DNA of 15,738 nucleotides from NCBI GenBank assembly GCA_020353115.1, contig CP070687.1, forward strand, positions 91,333 to 107,070. The letters are read 5' to 3'. The position numbers were made by a program, and so were the translations under genes. The first letter of the stretch is position 1. Each line of letters starts with the position of its first letter. Origin of the DNA: Bacteroidales bacterium. GTDB taxonomy: Bacteria; Bacteroidota; Bacteroidia; Bacteroidales; VadinHA17. The notes beneath the pieces were generated by a model, which was not told where the DNA came from, made no database searches, and saw only the letters and a list, made by a program, of their open reading frames with translations. Below, piece by piece: positions 6,941 to 13,731 of this stretch.

Positions 6941-8311
6941 ATGAAACAAAGCGGAAAAATTCTGGTTGTTGATGATAATGAAGAGATCCTTTTATCTCTT
7001 GAACTTCTGTTAAGCAAGTACTTTGAAACCATCAGAACCTTAAAGACACCTGCCAATCTGCCGTCCATACTGGGGAGGGAACGATTTGATGTATATATCC
7101 TGGATATGAATTTTTCAGCTGAAGTGCAGTCCGGGAATGAAGGCTTTTACTGGATGCAGCGAATTCTTACACTGGATAAAGATGCTGTGATCATATTTAT
7201 AACAGCTTTTGCAGGTATTGAAATTGCAGTCAGGGCAATTAAGGAAGGGGCAACCGATTTTATTGAAAAGCCCTGGGATAACCGTAAATTAGTCATTACA
7301 GTTCAAAATGCCTTTAAGTTAAGACAATCCAGGAATATGGTAACCCTGATGAAGAACCGGCAAAAGGAGGTTAACCGGAGAAATGACCGGTTTAGTGATT
7401 TTTACCGGTTTGATTCCGCTATCATGAAACGAGTTTATGATGTTGTAAATAAAGTTGCCGGTACAGACACAAATGTTCTTATACTGGGGGAAAATGGCAC
7501 CGGAAAAGAAATCATTGCCCGTGAAATTCATTATTTGTCCGGCAGGAGGGAAGAAATGTTTGTACATGTTGATATAGGTTCCCTGCCTGAATCGCTCTTT
7601 GAAAACGAATTGTTCGGTCATATCCGCGGGGCTTTTACAGATGCAAGGGAAGACCGTCCGGGGAGATTTGAAATTGCATCCGGCGGTACACTGTTTCTGG
7701 ATGAAATTGGCAATATACCAGTAGCTCTGCAATCAAAGATACTTTACACACTTCAGAATAATGAAGTCATTCGACTGGGTTCAAATGATCCGATAACTAT
7801 TAATACCCGTCTGATATGTGCAACAAACCAGCCGCTGTTTGATATGGTTGAGTCGGGAACTTTCAGGGAAGATCTGCTTTACCGCATAAATACGGTTCAG
7901 ATTGACATTCCTCCTCTTCGCAGCAGAAGATCAGACATCTCCCCCCTGGCTCAATTCTTTCTGGAGAAATATGGTAAAAAATACCACAGATCCGGGCTGG
8001 AGATTTCCAGAGACGGTATTCGCAAACTTGTTCAATATGACTGGCCGGGCAATATCCGGCAATTGCAACATGTTATTGAGAACGCCGTGGTACTTTCGAC
8101 AGATAATATTATACGATCTTCCGATTTTATATTCAGAAGAGCTGCCAAAGAGGAGAAAGTTCAAAGATATTCGCATAACTACTATGCTAATGAAAAAAAC
8201 CTGCTGATTTCGGTTCTGGATAATACGGCATGGAATTTATCAAAGGCTGCGGAAGAACTGGGTATAGCCAGATCCACTTTGTATCGTAAAATTAAAAAAC
8301 ATGATCTTTAG
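6941..8311 (+). CDS. NtrC-family sigma-54-dependent response regulator
   Basis: A 456-residue transcription activator with three domains. The receiver (about 5-125) has the acidic pair Asp11-Asp12, phospho-acceptor Asp55 in YILDMNF, Thr88 and Lys110 (EKPW). The AAA+ sigma-54 activation domain (about 150-380) has Walker A GENGTGKE (183-190), the sigma-54 contact loop GAFTDA (230-235), Walker B GGTLFLDEIGN (248-258) and a distal Arg-rich FREDLLYRIN segment. The Fis-type helix-turn-helix is at about 431-452 (NLSKAAEELGIARSTLYRK). The contact loop has Asp where the consensus GAFTGA has Gly, but the key Phe and Thr remain. It overlaps the kinase start by 11 nt. It very probably acts on the sigma-54 promoter and palindrome in the spacer just upstream, switching on the divergent permease. 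No convincing housekeeping promoter is visible for this gene itself. Confidence 0.94.
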   Translation: MKQSGKILVVDDNEEILLSLELLLSKYFETIRTLKTPANLPSILGRERFDVYILDMNFSAEVQSGNEGFYWMQRILTLDKDAVIIFITAFAGIEIAVRAIKEGATDFIEKPWDNRKLVITVQNAFKLRQSRNMVTLMKNRQKEVNRRNDRFSDFYRFDSAIMKRVYDVVNKVAGTDTNVLILGENGTGKEIIAREIHYLSGRREEMFVHVDIGSLPESLFENELFGHIRGAFTDAREDRPGRFEIASGGTLFLDEIGNIPVALQSKILYTLQNNEVIRLGSNDPITINTRLICATNQPLFDMVESGTFREDLLYRINTVQIDIPPLRSRRSDISPLAQFFLEKYGKKYHRSGLEISRDGIRKLVQYDWPGNIRQLQHVIENAVVLSTDNIIRSSDFIFRRAAKEEKVQRYSHNYYANEKNLLISVLDNTAWNLSKAAEELGIARSTLYRKIKKHDL

Positions 8312-9656
8312 GAAATATTTCGTAACCAGCCTTTTGCTGGCAATTGTTTTTTCAATATTTGTTTATCTGACCTTTTGGGCACAGACTCGCGAGTACCTGA
8401 AATTTACCACTTTGGGATTTGCCATACTGGCTGTAATCACAATTTCATTGCAAATATTTATTGTCACAAGACACAATAACAGTATTTACCGGTTCCTCAG
8501 AACCTATAGTGTCAACGAACCATTTCCAAGATTTATCAGCTCATTCAATGACAAATCATTTGAATATATCGGCCAGGAATTAAACCGGATTGCTAAATCC
8601 TATCATAAGGTAAAAATTGAGAAAGAAACGGAACACCGGTTCCTGACGTATATCATTGATCACATTGATATAGCACTTCTTGCGGTTGATAAAGAAGGCG
8701 AAACACTTGTCTCGAATGGAGCATTAGAAATGCTTTTCCCTGAAATAAAGACTGGAAAACTTGAGGATATTATCACTATTTATCCGGCAGTTGGAAATAC
8801 GGTTAAACGTATGACTCCTGGTAAAACCGAAGTTATCAGGCATTATCATGAGAACCGTATGAAACAAATTCTTGTTAAAATGTCATCATTTGAGTTAGGC
8901 AGTATTTCAGTGAATCTGTTTTCGTTCGATGATATCACAAAGGAAATAGCGAAAGAAGAGGTTATGAATTGGCAAAAACTTTTACGTGTTCTTCGCCATG
9001 AAATAATGAACTCAATCACCCCGATAACCACACTTTCAGGTAATCTTATCGAAATTTATGATGATGAAGGATTGCCGGACAAAGCATACGGAGATTATTT
9101 ATCGATACTCGATGCATCTTATCGTGGATTTAAAGCAATAGATAAAAGAGGCAGGGGATTAATGGATTTCATAGCATCATATAAATCGCTGACCCATATT
9201 CCTGAACCGACATTTAAAAAGGTAATCCTGAAAAAACTTATTGAGGATTTGTTGCTACTCTATCCGGATGAACAGAGAAAATATAGTATTGATATTGTTA
9301 TAAGCTGTCCCGGGAATATTGACCTGGTTACAGACGAAAATCTTCTTAATCAGGTTCTGGTAAACCTGATTAAGAATGCATCCGAATCACTTCAGCAGGT
9401 TCCCGGATCAAAAATAATGAAAATAGGAGCTTACCGTACCGATACGGAAATTTCAATCTTTGTATCCGATAATGGAAGAGGCATACCGCCTGACCGGCAT
9501 GAACTCATTTTTGTTCCCTTTTATACTACGAAAAAACGGGGATCCGGCATTGGATTGAGTTTGTCACGACAGATTATGTTACGTTTGGGTGGTTCCATAT
9601 CGGTGCAATCGATTCCTGAGTTTGAAACAACTTTTATCCTCTCTTTTAAAGTTTGA
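8301..9656 (+). CDS. Membrane histidine kinase, partner of the NtrC-type regulator
   Basis: A 451-residue sensor kinase. Two hydrophobic helices (about 5-26 and 35-56) are joined by a loop of only about 8-10 residues, so there is no periplasmic sensor domain. A coiled linker leads into a PAS-like segment (about 112-210, with IALLAVDKEGETLVSNGALEML at 124-145). The dimerisation box is RVLRHEIMNSITP with phospho-acceptor His233. The ATPase domain has the N-box NLIKNASES (355-363), G1 DNGRGIP (390-396), F-box FVPFYTT (404-410) and G2 GSGIGLSLSR (414-423), all intact. The start codon lies inside the end of the regulator gene (11-nt overlap), so the pair is translationally coupled. The ligand is unknown; the short loop points to intramembrane sensing or sensing via another membrane protein. 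Confidence 0.94.
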   Translation: MIFRKYFVTSLLLAIVFSIFVYLTFWAQTREYLKFTTLGFAILAVITISLQIFIVTRHNNSIYRFLRTYSVNEPFPRFISSFNDKSFEYIGQELNRIAKSYHKVKIEKETEHRFLTYIIDHIDIALLAVDKEGETLVSNGALEMLFPEIKTGKLEDIITIYPAVGNTVKRMTPGKTEVIRHYHENRMKQILVKMSSFELGSISVNLFSFDDITKEIAKEEVMNWQKLLRVLRHEIMNSITPITTLSGNLIEIYDDEGLPDKAYGDYLSILDASYRGFKAIDKRGRGLMDFIASYKSLTHIPEPTFKKVILKKLIEDLLLLYPDEQRKYSIDIVISCPGNIDLVTDENLLNQVLVNLIKNASESLQQVPGSKIMKIGAYRTDTEISIFVSDNGRGIPPDRHELIFVPFYTTKKRGSGIGLSLSRQIMLRLGGSISVQSIPEFETTFILSFKV

Positions 9657-9742
9657 TCATACATTTTTATTGAACAATCACAACCCCCCGAAACTTTAGC
9701 TGCAATATGAAATCAAACCCTCTGATAAAGGTACAATAGCAG

Positions 9743-9805
9743 GTAGTTTCGTACTAATTGTCAGACTAGTTCGGGATTCGGAAAAACTACAGTCCAGGTA
9801 GCTAC
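9743..9805. repeat. Cluster of GTAG/CTAC inverted repeats upstream of the TetR promoter
   Basis: GTAGTTT (9743-9749) pairs exactly with AAACTAC (9784-9790) over a 34-nt interval. GTAGCTAC (9798-9805) is itself palindromic, and CTACAG occurs twice (9787-9792, 9802-9807). All lie in the 231-nt spacer between the kinase and TetR genes, just upstream of the -33 box. They could be a regulator-binding cluster; function is unproven. Confidence 0.35.
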
Positions 9806-9825
9806 AGAAAAAAAATCAGAATTTT

Positions 9826-9856
9826 TTTGTTTTTTTGGACAAAATATGTATATTTG
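9826..9856 (+). promoter_or_regulatory. Bacteroidota-type housekeeping promoter for the TetR gene
   Basis: The -33 element TTTG (9826-9829) and the -7 element TATATTTG (9849-9856) are separated by exactly 19 nt, matching the Bacteroidota consensus TTTG-N19-TAnnTTTG. The expected transcription start is about 9862, giving a leader of roughly 25 nt before the ATG at 9888. The surrounding DNA is strongly A/T-tracted, which favours promoter activity. Confidence 0.75.
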
Positions 9857-9869
9857 TACGAAAAACGTA
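9857..9869. promoter_or_regulatory. Candidate TetR autoregulatory operator
   Basis: TACG-AAAAA-CGTA is a small inverted repeat directly abutting the -7 box and covering the predicted transcription start, where a repressor would block initiation. The arms are only 4 bp, so the exact operator limits are uncertain. A further CGTAT occurs just before the start codon. Confidence 0.4.
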
Positions 9870-9887
9870 TAATTAATAAAAAATCGT

Positions 9888-10487
9888 ATGACTCAAAACA
9901 ATATTAAAGAATCATATGATGAAAAATTCAGGCAGATTACAGGGACAGGAAAGGAACTGTTTTTCAAATACGGAATAAAGAGGGTGACAATTGAAGAGAT
10001 CTGCAGGGAAGCCGGGGTAAGCAAGATGACCTTTTACAAACATTTCAACAATAAAATCGATCTGGTAAAAAGGATCATCGATTTGCTGGTATCCGAGAAT
10101 CTTACAAGCTACAGGGAATTGATGGAACGGATCGACATTACATTTGAAGAGAAGGTAAGGCTGACCATTCAGATGAAATTGGAGGGTACCAGTGAGATCG
10201 GCGATACGTTTTACGATGATTACCTTGTAAAAAGCGATCCGGAGCTGGCTTCATATATTCAGATCAAATCGGGCAGTGTATTCAAAGAGGTGCTTAAAGA
10301 TTATATCGAAGCCCAGGAGCGCGGAGATATAAGGAAGGACATTAAACCGGAATTCATTCTTTTTTTCCTGAACCATATTTTTGAACTTGCAAAGAATGAA
10401 AAATTATTGAAGCTGTATATGCATCCATGGGAGGTCATTATGGAGCTCGTAAACTTTTTCTTCTATGGTATTATGAGCCGGAAATGA
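9888..10487 (+). CDS. TetR/AcrR-family transcriptional regulator
   Basis: A 199-residue DNA-binding repressor-type protein. The N-terminal domain has the TetR helix-turn-helix, with ELFFKYGIKRVTIEEICREA at about 23-42 followed by the recognition segment GVSKMTFYKHFNNK (43-56), the family hallmark. The C-terminal all-helical ligand/dimer domain (about 75-199) is family-specific and does not reveal the ligand. The gene begins the envelope transport locus and has its own consensus promoter. Its stop overlaps the start of the outer-membrane protein gene (ATGA), so both are made from one message. The likely role is repressor of this operon, released by a lipid-like or toxic compound; that is inference from family behaviour and gene order. 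Confidence 0.93.
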   Translation: MTQNNIKESYDEKFRQITGTGKELFFKYGIKRVTIEEICREAGVSKMTFYKHFNNKIDLVKRIIDLLVSENLTSYRELMERIDITFEEKVRLTIQMKLEGTSEIGDTFYDDYLVKSDPELASYIQIKSGSVFKEVLKDYIEAQERGDIRKDIKPEFILFFLNHIFELAKNEKLLKLYMHPWEVIMELVNFFFYGIMSRK

Positions 10488-11638
10488 AAGCGTTTTGCAC
10501 AAGTTACAGGATATATTTAGTTATTTTCATCGCAATGCAAGCGGTAGAAGGCTATTCCCAGACCGCGGGTATTGAGGGTATGCTGTCCGGATGGAGTACA
10601 TTAAGTTACAGCGAGTCCCTCAACGGCCAGCTTGGGGGAAGATACATCCCCGGCCTGACCTTTGATCTTCCATTGGGTAAGCGTTTCAGGCTGGATGCGG
10701 AGGTTTCTGCAAACGTCTGGGGAAGTAGTACCTTCTGGTCTGGTGACAGTACCATCCTGAACGGAAAATTAAAGCCATACAGAATGTGGCTCAGATTTTC
10801 AGGGGATCAGTTTGAGATCAGGGCCGGGCTCCAGAAGATCAATTTCGGATCGGCCACCCTCCTCCGGCCGCTTATGTGGTTCGACCGGATCGATCCCCGG
10901 GATCCGTTACAGCTGACGGATGGGACATATGGTATACTGGCAAGGTATTATTTTCTTAATAATACCAACATCTGGATATGGGGCCTGATTGGTAATAAAG
11001 AGCCCAAAGGCTGGGAAGCGTTCGGATCCGAAAAGAACAGGCCCGAGTTTGGCGGACGCATCCAGGTTCCTGTATTTACCGGCGAATTAGGTCTCAGTTA
11101 CCATAACCGGTCGACAGATATACATGCTGATACAACGATACTGTCTGAAAATGTAAATGGCCTTGCTCCGGAAAACAGGATCGCCCTGGATGGCAAGATC
11201 GATATCGGAATTGGATTATGGTTTGAGAGTTCGATAGTGCATACGGATTTTGAGTATCTTACCAGGGATTTTAACCGGTCATTAACGGTTGGTCTGGATT
11301 ATACCTTCGGTTTGGGAAATGGATTGAACATGATGACTGAAGTTTTTACGTACAGCGTTTCGGATAAGGTTTTTGGTAAAGGAGATGGTGTAACATTTTC
11401 GGCTATATCTGCGAGTTATCCGTTATCCATAATCACAAACATGAGCGCTATTGTTTTCTATGACTGGAAAAATAACGACCTGTATAATTTCATTAACTGT
11501 TCCTGGACATTTGACAGATGGACTTTCTATCTGATGGGATTCTGGAATCCTGAACGGTTCCGGGTTTATCCGGGTATGGAGGAAGCAAATCTGTTTGCAG
11601 GAAAAGGGTTACAGGTTATGGCAGTTTTTAATCATTAA
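10484..11638 (+). CDS. Outer-membrane beta-barrel-like protein (DUF1302-like features)
   Basis: A 384-residue secreted protein. The start at 10484 is chosen because it gives a proper signal peptide (MKAFCTSYRIYLVIFIAMQAV, probably cut after GYSQ) and an ATGA overlap with the TetR stop; the frame extends to 10427 but that start would spoil the signal. The mature part is rich in alternating hydrophobic/polar, aromatic-bounded strands (for example YRMWLRFSG, FEIRAGLQKINFG, IWIWGLIG, GELGLSYHN, WTFYLMGFW), typical of an outer-membrane barrel. The segment GLQKINFGSATLL...DRIDPRDP resembles the 'G.Q...WG ... D.I.PRD' element of DUF1302-type outer-membrane proteins, which elsewhere occur beside transporters and LolA-like proteins. 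Family placement is tentative. Likely role: outer-membrane acceptor or exit component for the ABC system downstream. Confidence 0.75.
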   Translation: MKAFCTSYRIYLVIFIAMQAVEGYSQTAGIEGMLSGWSTLSYSESLNGQLGGRYIPGLTFDLPLGKRFRLDAEVSANVWGSSTFWSGDSTILNGKLKPYRMWLRFSGDQFEIRAGLQKINFGSATLLRPLMWFDRIDPRDPLQLTDGTYGILARYYFLNNTNIWIWGLIGNKEPKGWEAFGSEKNRPEFGGRIQVPVFTGELGLSYHNRSTDIHADTTILSENVNGLAPENRIALDGKIDIGIGLWFESSIVHTDFEYLTRDFNRSLTVGLDYTFGLGNGLNMMTEVFTYSVSDKVFGKGDGVTFSAISASYPLSIITNMSAIVFYDWKNNDLYNFINCSWTFDRWTFYLMGFWNPERFRVYPGMEEANLFAGKGLQVMAVFNH

Positions 11639-11693
11639 TAAATGTATGAGGGTGTCAAATGTCTATCTTGAATATAAACACAGAGAACACATA

Positions 11694-11720
11694 CCTGCCC
11701 GACAACATCATTCAGGCAGG
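11694..11720. repeat. Inverted repeat in the spacer after the outer-membrane protein gene
   Basis: CCTGCC (11694-11699) and GGCAGG (11715-11720) form a 6-bp stem with a 15-nt loop, preceded by CACAGAGAACAC. No T-run follows, so termination is doubtful. It looks like a degenerate interspersed intergenic repeat rather than a terminator. Confidence 0.3.
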
Positions 11721-11758
11721 GAAGACACAGGCTTCACTGAGAAATTTAAATCAGATAA

Positions 11759-11789
11759 TTAGCACTTAGTGATCTTCACGTTAACTTTG
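11759..11789 (+). promoter_or_regulatory. Bacteroidota-type promoter for the ABC transporter genes
   Basis: The -7 element TAACTTTG (11782-11789) matches TAnnTTTG exactly. A TTAG (one mismatch to TTTG) lies at 11759-11762, 19 nt upstream, the expected spacing. Predicted transcription start is about 11795, giving a leader of some 50 nt. This would let the ABC genes be transcribed independently of the TetR-outer-membrane protein pair. Confidence 0.55.
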
Positions 11790-11846
11790 TGGTTCAATAT
11801 ACTTTTTAATACACTCTCAAAGAACTTTAATTAAACATTCGATATA

Positions 11847-12539
11847 ATGAATAATTCACACATTGTTATTACTGAAGGGCTGGTAAAACATTACCCGATT
11901 GGAGGCGGATATTTTACAGCCCTGGACGGAATTGACCTTCAATTCGGGACAGGTGAATTCGCCGGTGTAGTTGGTCCGAGCGGTTCCGGAAAAACCACGC
12001 TGTTGAATATCATTGGCTCCCTCGATTCTCCTTCCGAGGGGAAAGCAGTTATACTTGACCAGTCGGTGGGGGAGTTAAGTCAGAAACAGGCTGCACATCT
12101 CCGGAAGAAATATCTCGGATTCATCTTCCAGACGTATAACCTTCTACCGGTTTATACGGTTTTTGAAAATGTGGAATTCCCGCTTCTTCTCCTGAATATG
12201 AGTGTTTCTGACAGGCGTAAGGCGGTGTTGGATGCGCTGGAATGGGTCGGATTGAACGATAAGATAAAATCCAGACCGGCTCAACTTTCAGGAGGGGAAT
12301 GCCAGCGGGTGGCCATAGCCAGGGCGATGGTGAAAAAGCCCAGGCTGGTACTGGCAGACGAACCCACTGCAAACCTGGATGCAGCGAACTCTCATCACAT
12401 CCTGCAGACCATGGAAAAACTGAACAAGGATCTGGATACCACCTTCATCTTTGCCACACATGATGACAAAGTGATCAAATACCTGAAAAGAAAGATCACG
12501 CTGGAAGATGGAAAGGTCATTAAAGATGAGATTACTTAA
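11847..12539 (+). CDS. ABC transporter ATPase, LolD/MacB-type
   Basis: A 230-residue cytoplasmic nucleotide-binding subunit powering the two FtsX-type permeases downstream. Motifs are complete: Walker A GPSGSGKT (43-50), Q-loop Gln95 in FIFQTYNLLP, signature LSGGE (147-151), Walker B LVLADEP with catalytic Glu172, D-loop ANLD, and H-loop His205 (ATHD). The length, the FQTYNLLPVYTVFENVEFPL segment and the permease partners place it in the LolD/MacB/FtsE group, whose transporters act mechanically on periplasmic substrates rather than pumping across the inner membrane. The start has no Shine-Dalgarno sequence, usual for this phylum, but is preceded by a plausible promoter. The stop is 19 nt before the chosen start of the first permease. 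Confidence 0.95.
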   Translation: MNNSHIVITEGLVKHYPIGGGYFTALDGIDLQFGTGEFAGVVGPSGSGKTTLLNIIGSLDSPSEGKAVILDQSVGELSQKQAAHLRKKYLGFIFQTYNLLPVYTVFENVEFPLLLLNMSVSDRRKAVLDALEWVGLNDKIKSRPAQLSGGECQRVAIARAMVKKPRLVLADEPTANLDAANSHHILQTMEKLNKDLDTTFIFATHDDKVIKYLKRKITLEDGKVIKDEIT

Positions 12540-12558
12540 TCACATTAAAAAACGAATC

Positions 12559-13731
12559 ATGACAGCAATAAAATTAGCCTTACGGAATTTGATCGGGGCA
12601 GGTCTCAGGACCTGGCTGAGTGTTATTGTGCTTGCCTTTATCCTCATCCTGATCATCTGGCAATATGCAATTATAGATGGCTGGGACAAAATGGCCATCA
12701 GGGATATGATAGCCTGGGAAATAGGAGGGGGACAGATCTGGACAGAAGGATATGACCCCTACGATCCTTTTACACTTGAAGACAGCCACAGGGCGTTGCC
12801 ACAATCCTTTATCGATGATATTGAAAAGGGGAATATGGCACCCATACTTATAACCCAGGCATCCATTTATCCGGAGGGCAGGATAATGAGTATCCTGCTC
12901 AAAGGAATTGATCCCTCCCAGCAGGTAAGTGAGTTGCCCACAGGTAAACTGCTTGAAGAATATGATGCTATCCCGGCCATTATAGGAAGAGCAATGGCCC
13001 GAGATTCAAAACTGAACATTGGAGATTATACCACCGTCCGCTGGCGCGATGTGGACGGTACATTCGATGCCACGGAACTGGTGATCGCCGATATATTTAA
13101 AAGTGATGTTCCTGCCGTGGATAACGGGCAAATGTGGATTTCGATTGATAACCTGCGGGAAATGACCCAGATGCCGGGGGAAGCCACACTAATTGTTACG
13201 GACCAGGACTATACATGGACGGGTGAAGAAAGCGGATGGGTGTTAAAGGACTATGATTTCCTGCTTAAGGATATGAGGGAAATGATCAGGCTAAAAAAAG
13301 TTGGTGGATCGGTTTTCTATATCATATTGATGCTCCTGGCCATGCTGGCAATATTTGACACGCAGGTACTTTCCATTTTCAGGAGGCAGAAAGAAATAGG
13401 GACCTATATGGCCATGGGTATGACACGTGGCCAGGTGGTCAAACTGTTTACCGTGGAAGGTGCTATGCACTCAATCCTGGCTGTGATCCTGGGTGCCATA
13501 CCCGGAATTCCTTTGCTGTATTATTTAGCTAGAGTGGGATATTCCATGCCGGCGGGTTCAGACAGTATGGGCCTGCCCATTGCTGAAACAATTTACCCGG
13601 CTTACAGCGTGGGCTTGATCCTTTCGGTCATGATCCTTGTGATCATTACTACAACTATAGTCAGTTTCCTGCCATCAAGGAAAATATCCAGAATGAAACC
13701 AACCGAAGCAATTAAAGGAAAATTACAATGA
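12559..13731 (+). CDS. FtsX/MacB-type ABC permease, first subunit
   Basis: A 390-residue inner-membrane subunit of LolC/LolE-like layout: helix 1 at about 16-38, a large extracytoplasmic MacB-like domain (about 40-245), then helices at about 250-272, 303-324 and 351-371. The cytoplasmic coupling segment RRQKEIGTYMAMGMT (275-289) and the C-terminal MKPTEAIKGK are characteristic of FtsX-fold permeases. The start at 12559 (MTAIKLALRNLIG) is preferred because relatives begin this way. In-frame ATGs at 12526 and 12508 would overlap the ATPase gene and add a basic N-terminal tail, and cannot be excluded. It is coupled to the second permease by an ATGA overlap, so they likely form a heterodimer with the ATPase. 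Substrate unknown; lipoprotein or lipid extraction is inferred from context. Confidence 0.9.
   Translation: MTAIKLALRNLIGAGLRTWLSVIVLAFILILIIWQYAIIDGWDKMAIRDMIAWEIGGGQIWTEGYDPYDPFTLEDSHRALPQSFIDDIEKGNMAPILITQASIYPEGRIMSILLKGIDPSQQVSELPTGKLLEEYDAIPAIIGRAMARDSKLNIGDYTTVRWRDVDGTFDATELVIADIFKSDVPAVDNGQMWISIDNLREMTQMPGEATLIVTDQDYTWTGEESGWVLKDYDFLLKDMREMIRLKKVGGSVFYIILMLLAMLAIFDTQVLSIFRRQKEIGTYMAMGMTRGQVVKLFTVEGAMHSILAVILGAIPGIPLLYYLARVGYSMPAGSDSMGLPIAETIYPAYSVGLILSVMILVIITTTIVSFLPSRKISRMKPTEAIKGKLQ

Noticed and set aside
7319..7732. 137-codon open frame on the - strand
   Set aside because: Entirely antisense to the AAA+ domain of the regulator, with no recognisable domain; a shadow of a strongly supported gene.
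10427..10483. Earlier start for the outer-membrane protein
   Set aside because: It adds 19 residues ahead of the signal peptide and overlaps TetR coding sequence; the ATGA start at 10484 is the natural one.
11642..11671. Tiny open frame after the outer-membrane protein gene
   Set aside because: Only nine codons before a stop, with no supporting signal.
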